Assembly (NCBI GenBank): GCA_903813345.2
Contig: CAIIXF020000003.1
Span: 8,747,912-8,811,911 of the forward strand
From: Owenia fusiformis
Taxonomy: Eukaryota; Annelida; Polychaeta; Sabellida; Oweniidae
Length of the DNA: 64,000 nucleotides
Direction of reading: 5' to 3'
Shown: positions 34,715 to 46,242 of the stretch, in pieces
How the letters are laid out: every line of letters starts with the position of its first letter
How positions within the stretch are numbered: the first letter of the stretch is position 1
Notes under the pieces: generated by a model
The model's input: the letters and a program-made list of their open reading frames with translations, nothing else
What the model was told of the DNA's origin: nothing
The model's database searches: none
Translations under genes and position numbers: made by a program

Positions 34715-34910
34715 CTAAACAATACAAGAAATGTGAGACAAATATGTGTTCATTAAATAATTAGCCATGTGCTTACCATTAATCCCCTTGTGGCTAATTT
34801 TGGGCATTTATTTTTGATAAATAGTACATACAGACAGACGTATGTACCGAGGGAGCCATTCTCTTCCTGCAAACTTTGTTCAATTTGGGGCTTTCGTGCA
34901 AGCACTCAGT

Positions 34911-35643
34911 GGGAGTTTGTTCCCAACCACTTTTATAACTGCCTTATACAAATTAATTACCATCAAGGTAATTTTTGTTACGTAATCATAACCATTGTTA
35001 CGTCATATTATGTAATATATTGTAATATAATTTATAAGTTATGATTTTATAATATATATATATCTCACACACAAAACTTATCTTTTCTGTGGTTTATATT
35101 CATCATATAAATAAACCCTAATGCTTCATTAGGAAATTTATGGGAGGAATATACCACACACTCTGTACTATCTTTCATGCCTGTTATTGCTCCACCCACA
35201 TGTCACTGTCAACCAATAGCATGCTTGTCTTTCCTAATCTCACACCATGTTAAGGATCATACCCTCTGTTCCATATCTTCTTGCTACATACTGTTGGAAC
35301 ACAGTCACCGGGACTTCCATTTTATGTTCAATCAAACTATCTTATATAATACCATAATTAATTAACTGATATATATTTACATTTACTTCTTTCCACCCTT
35401 ACCCCTTCCTTCCACCCAATCATTAACAGTTAGGAGCACTAATATCGGTCCGGGAGTTTGTTCCCAACCGCTTTTATAACTGCCTTATACAAATTAATTA
35501 CCATTAAGGTAATTTTTTTTACGTAATAATAACCATTGTTACGTCATATTATGTAATATAATTTATAAGTTATGATTTTATAATATATATATATCTCACA
35601 CACAAAACTTATCTTTTCTGTGGTTTATATTCATCATATAAAT
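34911..35643. repeat. Direct repeat pair of about 195 bp, 540 bp apart
   Basis: 34911-35112 and 35452-35643 are near-identical (both begin GGGAGTTTGTTCCCAACC and end TTTATATTCATCATATAAAT). The second copy lacks about 10 bp of the TAATAT tract. It lies inside an intron of the BEN gene. It looks like a segmental tandem duplication. An LTR pair is less likely, because no TG/CA ends or primer sites are seen. Confidence 0.75.
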
Positions 35644-35706
35644 GTTGCAAGTGCAAAAAAGTAAGGGTACAAGTGATAAGACAAAATACTTGTATTTTGT
35701 ACTTAC

Positions 35707-35859
35707 CATTATAACTGATTGATCCAAAATCAGACGCCCTGCTAGCATTTGGATTCTTTCTACATTTCATTAGTTTTTTGTACTTTTTAGGTCTGCCTGC
35801 CAGGCCTCACGGATAGCACTCTCATGGGCTGTAGTCAGGGTTGTCCTAGGCTTCCTGGT
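35707..35859 (-). CDS. Probable exon of the BEN/zinc-finger gene
   Basis: Acceptor TGATTTCAG and donor AATG|GTAAGT are good. One frame reads RKPRTTLTTAHESAIREAW. Another continues from AGRPKKYKKLMKCRKNPNAS to the donor. The two are offset, so either there is a frameshift or the exon boundaries are different. The first motif resembles a short helix with a conserved Trp in MYB/SANT-like or recombinase-associated proteins. Confidence 0.35.
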
Positions 35860-36702
35860 CTGAAATCATAATTTGATAAATATGATAATTGAAAAATGGT
35901 AATGTTAAATTTCAAAAATAACTAGACAACAGCAACACCAAAGCATAGCAAATCCCATCAAACAGCCATGGCTGGCACTTTTACAAATGAAGTATAAAGC
36001 AAAAATAGTAAAATAACACACTTAAAAATGGCCATCATTTTCAAAATGGTTGATCACTAACCAAATTGTCATCAGAGATTGAAATATGCTTCTTATAGAA
36101 GGCATATATTTATTTTTAACAAAATAGCTCCAAAAGCATTTTTTAAAAGTAGCCTTAAACATTGGCATTTCTAGCCATCCTGATCAAGAATGATTCTTCT
36201 TGGCTATATGATGCATAAGGATTTGTATCAACTTTTTATTTTTATTTAGTTGTATTACCTATATTGACGATATAAGAACATCAATGCTTGTTCTCAGTTT
36301 TATCAAATATGATATAAATGGACCTTGTATTGTAATAATAGTAGGACAACATTTGTATTGTGATAATCATGGTCACTGGAAAAATATTATTTAGAGATAT
36401 TCTAATAAAATAGAACAGATCATATCATCCCATTAATTTTAGTATCATTCACTTATCTTATCAAGTTATTGCACAGCACACTTTGTTTAAGTCTTATTTC
36501 AACGATTTTATGCCACTTTCTAATCAAGATAAGGTTGTCATGGTATACAGCAAACTATACCACCCTTGCCTCAAGTCGATATTTTTTAATTATCTGATCT
36601 TGAATTATTATCACCTTGTTCAATTTTCATGCTAATTGTGCAAGTTTTGACCATGCATAACAATGAGCTAATGCTGCAGGGCCATCATTGATTGGTCAAA
36701 TA

Positions 36703-36830
36703 TACTGTAGATTGGGTTAATTTGGCGCTACTTAATTTGGCAATTTTGCCATTTTTGGCAAATTCAGTCTCCCTGAATTTTTCAAATTCGCCAAATTAAA
36801 CTGGGCGCTAAATTAACACAATCTACAGTA
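36703..36830. mobile_element. MITE, 128 bp, TACTGTAGAT ends
   Basis: TACTGTAGATTGGGTTAATT on the left is matched by AAATTAACACAATCTACAGT on the right. The inner arms also pair (TTTGGCGC...GGGCGCTAAA). TA at the tips suggests a mariner-type target. Confidence 0.8.
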
Positions 36831-37101
36831 CATAAACATCGGGTCAGTTAAGCATGTGGCTTCCTCATTTGTACAAGGCGGTCATAATAGAAATCAAGAT
36901 AAGTAAAAGAGACTGGCTTGGGGCAACTATGAATAACTGGATTGTCAAATTGTCTTAATACAATATATACCTCAAATTGTTTTGTCTTTAAAATACATGT
37001 ACAGTCTTTTTTTAATCTGTGAATTGATTTGTTTAGCCCCAAAATGTATGTCCATCTAGTATTAATTAATACAAAGAAAATATTTTTTATTTTATTGTTA
37101 C

Positions 37102-37190
37102 CTTAATAGGTGCTTGTCCAGCCTTGTGGTTCTCTTCTTGCAGCTTGGGCAAGTTTTAATGGGTCTTACATCTTTTTTGCCACCACGCCT
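37102..37190 (-). CDS. Zinc-finger exon of the BEN gene
   Basis: It encodes GGKKDVRPIKTCPSCKKRT and RLDKHLLR up to the donor AAG|GTAACA. CPSC begins a C2H2-like finger whose second His is absent or in the next exon. An AG at 37191 could be the acceptor, directly against the tail of the LINE at 37194. Confidence 0.5.
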
Positions 37191-37193
37191 GTA

Positions 37194-37905
37194 TAGTTTA
37201 GTTTAGTTTAGTTTTATTGTTATTTACAGTGGTAGGTTCAATACAATGCAATACAATACAATACAAAAGAAAAGTAATAAAAAGCAACCCAGCCCACTTG
37301 GGCTTATCAACCACTAATGTTAAAAATTACAATTAGATTCATAACAAACAATTTTAAAAATACTAGCATGAATTTCTTAGACACATACATGCAGTTAAAT
37401 TCAATTTACATTATAAATGGCATTTCTTCTTTTAAAATAACAAAGTTTAACAAAATGAGCAGCTTGCCTAGGCATTTTTTCAAATAAATACTGAAACTTT
37501 CGATCCGTAGTTGATTCTGTTTCTTCAAAAATTTGGTGATTTTGTAAATATGTTTTCCTTATTTCCTTATAAAATGTACAATTAAAAATAAAATGTTCCT
37601 CATCCTCAATGTTGCCAGATTTACATAAAGTACATTTTCTATTTTCCAATTTTTCATTTCTAAATCTGCCTGTTTCAATTTCCAGTGGTAAAATTCCCAT
37701 ACGTAATTGTGCAATTAAAGATCGTTCCAACTTAGATAAATTTAGCAATAAATATGACTCAGTTTTGTATGAGGTTTTGAATTTGACATATGTTCTTAAT
37801 TTTGGTTTCTTGTGTACTAAATCATTCCAAGTTGTTTCATATGTAAGCAGTAGTTTCTTTTTGACTTTTTCTATATAACAATACTCTAAATTCTCAAAAT
37901 GAGGT
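37194..37905 (-). mobile_element. LINE 3' end with (TAAAC)n tail
   Basis: On the minus strand a frame open from about 37900 reads WNDLVHKKPKLRTYVKF, LSKLERSLIAQLRMGILPLE and then CTLCKSGNIEDEEHFIFNC (37401-37748 and upstream). This is the LINE C-terminal zinc-knuckle pattern 'R.G..PL..E.GR......R.C..C..G.IEDE.HF...C'. The UTR ends in AGTTTAGTTTAGTTTAG at 37197-37215. It is 5'-truncated and sits between two zinc-finger exons of the BEN gene. Confidence 0.85.
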
Positions 37906-38080
37906 CAGTGGCCCTTGAATGCTCATATGCCCTTTTATGGACCTCTCTGACATGGCGTGGCACATTCTGCACATAGCAGTCACAAAAGGGGCATTGTTTC
38001 TTCTTCCTGGTTTTGCTACTTGCGCTGATAGCAATATCTGATGGGTCTATATGTACATGTATTCTTCTCTTCCTTCTTCT
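37905..38080 (-). CDS. C2H2 zinc-finger exon of the BEN gene
   Basis: The acceptor CAATTTGCAG starts a frame RRRKRRIHVHIDPSDIAISA, then RKKKQCPFCDCYVQNVPRHV and REVHKRAYEH. The finger is C-x2-C-x9-H-x4-H, with a basic nuclear-localisation-like run before it. Phase 0 at the start matches phase 0 at the end of 38396-38544. Its 3' side runs into the LINE at 37905 without a donor, so the insertion may have split the exon. Confidence 0.6.
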
Positions 38081-38395
38081 CTGCAAATTGAGAAAGGCAA
38101 ACTTATTGAGAGCTATCTCAGTATAACAATCATGTGTCATGTGGGGAAAAGTATGGGAGGTATTACATATTGTATTTCTAAATGAATTTTGTTGATGTTA
38201 TAAACAAATTCTTAGATTTCAATTATCCAGAAATACCTTGATAGGGATCACTTCAATAGATTTATATTTTTGCCTACAGCGTTAAGTGTTGCCAGTCAGC
38301 ATTTTCCGGCTGTGTTTAAAAAACCTCCTACCTCCTCACCTAGTCTGACAATTTTAATTCCATTCACCTGCATTTTATCAATCTAAAATTCTTAC

Positions 38396-38544
38396 CAGTT
38401 TTTTTAATGCAGAGAATGTAGGCCCGTCTTTTAATGGTGACACTTGACGTTCAGTTTGACAATCTTCTATCACATCACTGCCATTTGTACTTCCACAATC
38501 CTCATCATCAGGCTCTCCTATACTTTCCACATCTGATTTCTTAC
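38396..38544 (-). CDS. Acidic exon of the BEN/zinc-finger gene
   Basis: Acceptor GATTCAAG and consensus donor AAACTG|GTAAGA bound KKSDVESIGEPDDEDCGSTN, then DVIEDCQTERQVSPLKDGP and FSALKKL. It is an acidic, probably disordered segment. It is the most upstream exon I can tie to this gene. The start codon lies further right and was not found. Confidence 0.55.
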
Positions 38545-38559
38545 CTTGAATCAAAAACA

Positions 38560-39840
38560 AACATTATATAATTAAATGTCTCATATTAACTCCATGTTGA
38601 CTATATGTAAAACATATAAAGCATTACATAAGTATATACAGTCATACAGTTTTTCATGAATTCAAAAGTAATCTGGTGATACTTGTACAATATTTAATAT
38701 AGAAAAGCATGCTTGCACAAATCATTGTTATTTGATTAATAGATTTTTTTTAGTGTACTTAAGTATTACATATGTTGAAATGTTTCTTGCATTGCATTTT
38801 AATTAGGGTGATTGTAGGTTGTGAGAAAGAAAGTAAAGATTTTTTTATTTTTCTAAAAGAAAATTGTTATAAGAAAATTCCAACAAATTTTCATCAAAAT
38901 GACAAAATATTCGAAATGACAAAATATTCGAAATTGGGTTATAATGAAAACACGTGCTAGCGCGCCACACGCCAACGGGCTAATAGAAAATGATCCTTCC
39001 AACGCGATGTGTGAGCATGTTTTAAGCGCATGTTTATGATGGTCTATATCCTTGGCCCAGGGACATGTATAATTAGGGTTATGATTCCCTGGGAACTTGT
39101 CAAAACATTGACACTTCAAAGGCTGTATGAATCACCGCTAACCTGTCAATCAGACTTTGATGTTAACTTTGCGGCCGCAGGAAGTAAACAAAGCTCTCAA
39201 AAATTACACTTTTCAAGTTACGATTTCTCTAAAAATATAAGACCAATTAAGATGTTCTTCACACCGTTAAAAAACTCCATTCAACTTTAATTTAGGAAAT
39301 AATCCCAAAACTAAATGAATGTGTAGTTTTCTCTGTATTTGACCTGAAAGAACATGAGTAACTGAAAATTAATAACTATTTACGGCCAATTACCAGGCAA
39401 TGATAAAACACGCTTTTACATTACTTTTCAAATCGTCTCTTATTTAAAACTTTAATTCCAATCTACATGAAATAAAATGTAATAAAATGAAAATACAATC
39501 CTATTTTAACAATATTCCTGGTAAAATAGGTAATATAATCCACTGGGACTTACGTAATTTGAAATTTTTTAAATCTAAAATCAAATTGAGAAAAACGAAG
39601 TCTTTGAAACCCATATACACTATTTTTCACCCCTTTTATAACATACAGTGTATGCAATATTTTTCACATCTCCCTAGTACTATATCTTACAAAAAGGTCA
39701 GGTAAATACCATCTTTATCCGTACGATAATTTTGAAACTGCTGTTGATCAAAGTTTGGATAATATTCAGAAGGAATAATGATGTATAATCATACAACTAA
39801 TTATACCAAATGTATAATCATACGGCAAATAGGCTGTACA
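38560..39840. other. Gene-free stretch
   Basis: Short AT-driven frames only. It may hold the 5' end of the BEN gene, but no start exon stands out. Confidence 0.35.
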
Positions 39841-39842
39841 CA

Positions 39843-39960
39843 GGCCCGTAGCCAGGGGAGTTCAGGGAGTTCCCCGGTCAAAAATTCTTTAAAATATGTG
39901 ACTTTGGAATTTTTGAAAAAGTGACCCCCCCCCCTTGGTAAATCCTGGCTACTTGCCTGG
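39843..39960. mobile_element. hAT-like GTAGCCAGG MITE
   Basis: CAGGCCCGTAGCCAGG on the left and CCTGGCTACTTGCCTGG on the right form the TIR. The interior has the GTGACCCCCC / TTTTTGAAAAAG block. The 2.78-kb duplication starts inside this element at 39902. Confidence 0.65.
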
Positions 39961-42687
39961 CATATGGCATATGGAGACTACTATATAGAAGTAGTATTGT
40001 TTAGGGCGCTATCTATTTATAAAATAACATTAAAGGGAATGCTGAGTGAAAATTTTCTGCTGAGGTACAGAGTGACACAAAAAAAGGTTAAGACAGTTAT
40101 TGTCTGAGTAGGTTGTTTTGACTCAGCATTGACTTATGGTATGTTATAAACTGGTAGCGCAGGAATGGAGATCAAACAGGACAAGTCTATATGTAATAGA
40201 CAGTAGGAATGTATGTTATATAGGACAAGTCCTTATGTTAATAGGCAGAGTAATATAAAGTAAGGTGGATGTTATATATCTTGTCTCACCATGTATCGAG
40301 ATATGCTGAATTCCTTCCTTCTTTCAAATGTTTCCATAGACCTGTTGCCGACATAGGTAAATAATAGAGATAAATATTATGATATTAGTAAATAAACTAA
40401 GGAAATAATCTGTCGCTGAACTGTTGTCTCAGATCTTTGTTTTATTTACCTTGAATATTCCATATCATAAAAATATACAGGTATGAAAGATGTAAGTGCA
40501 TCCAGGTCCCGATTTGATTTTATCTCATGTCAAAGTTAGTATTTGAATAATCCGTGTCTTTAAAGTGTTTGTCTACAACACACTGTTAACAACTTCATGT
40601 GTATTGAGATGGCTAAACAGTCCAATTCTGGAATGACAATCCTATTGCGGGATATTTATCTATATTATTTACTTGTGCTTTTCGATGATTTACCCGGACT
40701 CTTCCTACCTATCTATGGTATTTACTTTCAGATATCCAAAGCTACACGAGAGTACGATTTGCTCGTACAGGGTGTACTTTGCCCTTCGCGTTCTTCTGAT
40801 CTTTAAGAGATATCTATTTATCGAAGAATGAGACCACGAATGAGCCCGCGAATGAGCCCGCGAATGAGCGCTTGCCAAAAAGTGATACCGATAGCGATAC
40901 CCCGTGACCCCGTAAATAAGACGATGTAGTGTGTATTAATACTCATTGTGTGGCTTTCCCTACCATGATGGAACAAATTTTGAAGAATACAAATTACACT
41001 CAGATTTCTGTGGTGTGATCAACGAGTGAAAAGTTCTGATACTCGTTTGTCTTTGGTCGCATCAGCCATCATGTCATCAATTTTTCAGTCAGGGGGTGTG
41101 ATCGTGGCATGAGCAACCTAAAAAACTTAGATTAAGATTTGTTTTGAATTTTACAACTTCATTCAAAATTGAGCTAGAAGCTTCAAATGAAAAGCATTTT
41201 AAAGTGTGCGCCAACGTTTAAAACTGCAAAGGCGCAGCGCTCTTGCTAACCTATATTAAGAGATTACAAGCTTCAGAGGTAAGCCTGGAGGAAGGTCAAC
41301 AATCTTCGTCCCGTGTTGATATCCCATATAATCGTAACCAGGCAAGTTTCACCATTGAAATTGAAAATTACTATTAGATATACTTTGTAGATGTTATTCA
41401 TTAAGTGTATGCATCAATCAAATGGCTCATTTTGAACACATAAAAAGTATTTGTGTTTTTGTTTCCCAGAGAATTGTATTCCCATGTAGTACACACATAA
41501 ATAGTGTACAATATGTAGTTCTTGAATAGCCTGGTCTATATAATATTGAAGGGCATGCTGATTGTACACGAGTACATGCATGAAGGCCTAATATTAATAT
41601 AGCTTGCATACCTAAGCAAAAAGAGACTTTTCTAATCCCCTAATGTAAACAAGGCGGTACATAGTCTGATTTTTCGGTGACTTTAAATCTCTTTTCTTCC
41701 TCTATCTAATGGTATATGATTATCGTTATGAGAGGGGCCCAATCAAAACATCGCACCTACTCCTGGCTATGCCTTTGTCTATCTGCAAAATTCTTGATTC
41801 GATTTGCAAGAATTTCACAGATTTTGCATTCAGTTATTGCTTTTTATGCATTTTGTTCTACTTTGAATGGGATCAGATCTCTTGGTGTAATTAAACACAG
41901 TCCTGGTAACACAGGTCAGTTGCTGGTTCGAATCCAGCAGAGTTCCCTGTTCAACCTAGTTCAATTATGCATAAAAAGTTAAGAAATCTGATCAGAATAC
42001 AAACTGATTTGCTCATGTATGAGTTTATATTGCTAAATCAGCTGAAGAATCGGGATCTTTATGACTCAATCTGGTTAAATCAGCTGAAGAATCGGGATCC
42101 TTATGACTCAATCTGGTTAAATCAGCTGAAGAATCGGTATCCTTATGACTCAATCTGGTTAAATCAGCTGAAGAATTGGGATCCTTATGACTCAATCTGG
42201 TTAAATCAGCTGAAGAATCGGGATCCTTATGACTCAATCTTGTTAAATCAGCTGAAGAATCGGGATCCTTATGACTCAATCTGGTTAAATCAGCTGAAGA
42301 ATCGGGATCCTTATGACTCAATTTTGTTAAATCAGCTGAAGGATCGGGATCCTTATGACTCAATCTGGTTAAATCAGCTGAAGAATCGGTATCCTTATGA
42401 CTCAATCTGGTTAAATCAGCTGAAGAATCGGGATACTTATGACTCAATCTGGTTAAATCAGCTGAAGAATCGGGATCCTTATGACTCAATCTAGGTAAAT
42501 CAGCTGAAGAATAGGGATTCTTATGACTCAATCTGGTTAAATCGGCTGAAGAATTGGGATCCTTATGACTCAATCTGGTTAAATCAGCTGAAGAATCGGG
42601 ATCCTTATGACTCAATCTGGTTAAATCAGCTGAAGAATCGGGATCCTTATGACTCAATCTGGTTAAATCAGTTGAAGAATCGGGATC
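39902..42687. repeat. Tandem segmental duplication, copy 1
   Basis: Copy 1 matches 42688-45460 with high identity at an offset of about 2780 bp. It contains hAT-like sequence at each end of its non-array part, an identical 69-codon frame (40597-40806), a GAATGAGCCCGC mini-array (about 40826-40870, shorter in copy 2), a tRNA-like sequence and the 42-bp array. Confidence 0.9.
41876..41945 (+). tRNA. tRNA-like sequence (pseudogene or SINE head)
   Basis: GCTGGTTCGAATCCAGC is a perfect T arm with a B-box GGTTCGAATCC. Upstream, GTGT/ACAC makes a D stem, CCTG/CAGG an anticodon stem, and GATCTCT pairs with AGAGTTC in 6 of 7 positions. The A-box (TGGTGTAATT) is weak and the D loop lacks GG. The anticodon stem has only 4 bp, so a working nuclear tRNA is unlikely. 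The loop would give AAC (Val) if real. The sister copy (44636-44704) has a T-loop change. Confidence 0.4.
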
Positions 42688-42690
42688 CTT
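42036..42690. repeat. 42-bp minisatellite, about 15.6 units (array 1)
   Basis: The unit is AATCAGCTGAAGAATCGGGA TCCTTATGACTCAATCTGGT TA, 42 bp, mostly 1-3 changes per unit. As 42 is a multiple of three, both strands stay open for 170 or more codons (plus NQLKNRDPYDSIWL, minus DSSADLTRLSHKDP). I read these as non-coding by-products. Confidence 0.95.
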
Positions 42691-44635
42691 TGGAATTTTT
42701 GAAAGTGACCCCCCTTGGTAAATCCTGGCTACATGCCTGGCATATGGCATATGGAGACTACTATATAGAAGTAGTATTGTTTAGGGCGCTATCTATTTAT
42801 AAAATACCATTAAAGGGAATGCTGAGTGAAAATTTTCTGCTGAGGTACAGAGTGACACAAAAAAAGGTCAAGACAGTTATTGTCTGAGTAGGTTGTTTTG
42901 ACTCAGCATTGACTTATGGTATGTTATAAACTGGTAGCGCAGGAATGGAGATCAAACAGGACAAGTCTATATGTAATAGACAGTAGGAATGTATGTTATA
43001 TAGGACAAGTCCTTATGTTAATAGGCAGAGTAATATAAAGTAAGGTGGATGTTATATATCTTGTCTCACCCTGTATCGAGATATGCTGAATTCCTTCCTT
43101 CTTTCAAATGTTTCCATAGACCTGTTGCCGACATAGGTAAATAATAGAGATAAATATTGGGATATTAGTAAATAAACTAAGGAAATAATCTGTCGCTGAA
43201 CTGTTGTCTCAGATCTTTGTTTTATTTACCTTGAATATTCCATATCATAAAAATATACAGGTATGAAAGATGTAAGTGCATCCAGGTCCCGATTTGATTT
43301 TATCTCATGTCAAAGTTAGTATTTGAATAATCCGTGTCTTTAAAGTGTTTGTCTACAACACACTGTTAACAACTTCATGTGTATTGAGATGGCTAAACAG
43401 TCCAATTCTGGAATGACAATCCTATTGCGGGATATTTATCTATATTATTTACTCGTGCTTTTCGATGATTTACCCGGACTCTTCCTACCTATCTATGGTA
43501 TTTACTTTCAGATATCCAAAGCTACACGAGAGTACGATTTGCTCGTACAGGGTGTACTTTGCCCTTCGCGTTCTTCCGATCTTTAAGAGATATCTATTTA
43601 TCGAAGAATGAGACCGCAAATGAGCGCTTGCCAAAAAGTGATACCGATAGCGATACCCCGTGACCCCGTAAATAAGACGATGTAGTGTGTATTAATACTC
43701 ATTGAGTGGCTTTCCCTACCATGATGGAACAAATTTTGAAGAATACAAATTACACTCAGATTTCTGTGGTGTGATCCAAGAGTGAAAAGTTCTGATACTC
43801 GTTTGTCTTTGGTCGCATCAGCCATCATGTCATCAATTTTTCAGTCAGAGGGTGTGATCGTGGCATGAGCAACCTAAAAAACTTAGATTAAGATTTGTTT
43901 TGAATTTTACAACTTCATTCAAAATTGAGCTAGAAGCTTCAAATGAAAAGCATTTTAAAGTGTGCGCCAACGTTTAAAACTGCACAGGCGCAGCGCTCTT
44001 GCTAACCTATATTAAGAGATTACAAGCTTCAGAGGTAAGCCAGGAAGGTCAACAATCTTCGTCCCATGTTGATATCCCATATAATCGTAACCAGGCGGGT
44101 TTCACCATTGAAATAGAAAATTACTATTAGATATACTTTGGAGATGTTATATTCATTAAGTGTATGCATCAATCAAATGGCTCATTTTGAACACATAAAA
44201 AGTATTTGTGTTTTGTTTCCCAGAGAATTGTATTCCCATGTAGTACACACATAAATAGTGTACAATATGTAGTTCTTGAATAGCCTGGTCTATATAATAT
44301 TGAAGGGCATGCTGATTGTACACGAGTACATGCATGAAGGCCTAATATTAATATAGCTTGCATACCTAAGTAAAAAGAAACTTTTCTAATCCCCTAATGT
44401 AAACAAGGCGGTATGTAGCCTGATTTATCGGGGACTTTAAAGCTCTTTTCTTCCTCTATCTAATGGTTATATGGTTATCTTTATGAGAGGGGCCCAATCA
44501 AAACATCGCACCTACTCCTGGCTACGCCTTTGTCTATCTGCAAAATTCTTGATTCGATTTGCAAGAATTTCACAGATTTTGCATTCAGTTATTGCTTTTT
44601 ATGCATTTTGTTCTACTTTGAATGGGATCAGATCT

Positions 44636-44704
44636 CTTGGTGTAATAAAACACAGTCCTGGTAACACAGGTCAGTTGCTGGTTTGAATCCAGCAGAGTTC
44701 CCTG
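44636..44704 (+). tRNA. tRNA-like sequence, second copy
   Basis: The duplicate of 41876-41945 has T loop TTTGAAT instead of TTCGAAT and a one-base shorter D loop. It is unlikely to be functional. Confidence 0.35.
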
Positions 44705-44790
44705 TTCTACCTAGTTCAATTATGCATAAAAAGTTAAGAAATCTGATCAGAATACAAACTGATTTGCTCATGTATGAGTTTATATTGCTG

Positions 44791-45460
44791 AATCAGCTGA
44801 AGAATTGGGATCCTTATGACTCAATCTGGTTAAATCAGCTGAAGAATTGGGATCCTTATGACTCAATCTGGTTAAATCAGCTGAAGAATCGGGATCCTTA
44901 TGACTCAATCTGGTTAAATCAGCTGAAGAATCGGGATACTTATGACTCAATCTGGTTAAATCAGCTGAAGAATCGGGATCCTTATGACTCGATCTGGTTA
45001 AATCAGCTGAAGAATCGGGATACTTATGACTCAATCTGGTTAAATCAGCTGAAGAATCGGGATCCTTATGATTCAATCTGGTTAAATCAGCTGAAGAATA
45101 GGGATTCTTATGACTCAATCTGGTTAAATCAGCTGAAGAATCGGGATCCTTATGACTCAATCTGGTTAAATCAGTTGAAGAATCGGGATACTTAAGACTC
45201 AATCTGGTTAACTCAGCTGAAGAATCGGGATCCTTATGACTCAATCTGGTTAAATCAGCTGAAGAATCGGGATCCTTATGACTCAAGCTGGTTAAATCAG
45301 CTGAAGAATTGGGATCCTTATGACTCAATCTGGTTAAATCAGCTGAAGAATCGGGATCCTTATGACTCAATCTGGTTAAATCAGCTGAAGAATTGGGATC
45401 CTTATGACTCAATCTGGTTAAATCACCTGAAGAATTGGGATCCTTATGACTCAATCTGGT
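44791..45460. repeat. 42-bp minisatellite, about 16 units (array 2)
   Basis: Same unit as array 1. Unit variants (TTGGGATCC, CGGGATACT) are arranged differently, showing turnover since the duplication. Confidence 0.95.
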
Positions 45461-45464
45461 GGAA

Positions 45465-46240
45465 CAATTTACTAGCATTATTGTTAACAAAGCACGAAGG
45501 GGGATCGTACCAAAAATTAATCTCGATTTTTGTTTTTCTTGCTAAAATTATTATTCGCTTTTGCAATTGATTACCCCAAATTAAAAATTAAAATTAAAAG
45601 TAGTAGGACCAAGCACATAAAGTTAAATGAGAGTAGTCTGCAATCCCAGAAAAACCATATGATTTATTTTACAAATGAGTTGGAAGTCATCATATGGGTA
45701 AGTCGGGGACGTTATACGCTTTTATCGTGAATATGTGTTAGGGTGGCCTAAAATGCTGCTTATTTTTCTGAAGTCACTCAGTAAAATTACGATTTCTCTG
45801 CACACTGATGTCCAATCAACATCATTCGAGTATCTATGTGTTCCTGACTCGTAATGGCAACGTCTACCTGATGTTTGCACGCAAAATCGACGTAATTCAT
45901 GACTGAAGACAAAAATATGTGATATTCTTTCAGAATTGTTTATAATAACTATTTACAAAAATGTGCCCGAGACACAAATCCATTAAGGTAAGGTTTGTTT
46001 TAAAGTCGAAAAGCCCGTATAAGACAATACAAACCCAGATAAAACCTGGAAGACTGCAGATTTCATGTAATGATTTACGTTCATGTAAACAAGTACATAA
46101 TTGGACATCAGGTTGCAGAGAAATCGTAATTTTACTGAGTGGCTTCACGAAAAAATAAAAAGGCTATAAGTCTGGTTAAACCGTTAGAAATGTAGATTTT
46201 GATGTAGGCCTTCCTTCCTGTGAAAAAATTTCTGACAAAG
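45465..46240. other. Gene-free stretch
   Basis: No exon, TIR or array seen. Open frames on both strands around 45930-46158 are complementary shadows without motifs. Confidence 0.4.
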
Positions 46241-46242
46241 TA

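Larger units (their letters stand above)
42688..45460. repeat. Tandem segmental duplication, copy 2
   Basis: It begins inside the last unit of array 1 (GGGATCC|TTTGGAATTTTT) and repeats copy 1, including its own 42-bp array. Small indels and scattered substitutions only, so the event is recent. Confidence 0.9.

Noticed and set aside
34911-35643. Possible LTR pair
   Set aside because: No TG/CA termini, primer-binding site, polypurine tract or target duplication.
40597-40806. 69-codon frame present identically at 43377-43586
   Set aside because: The identity is due to the recent segmental duplication, not selection. No domain or start context supports it.
42025-42750. 241-codon minus-strand frame with repeats DSSADLTRLSHKDP
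   Set aside because: It follows from a 42-bp minisatellite whose unit length is a multiple of three. The opposite strand is equally open and unit changes show no coding pattern.
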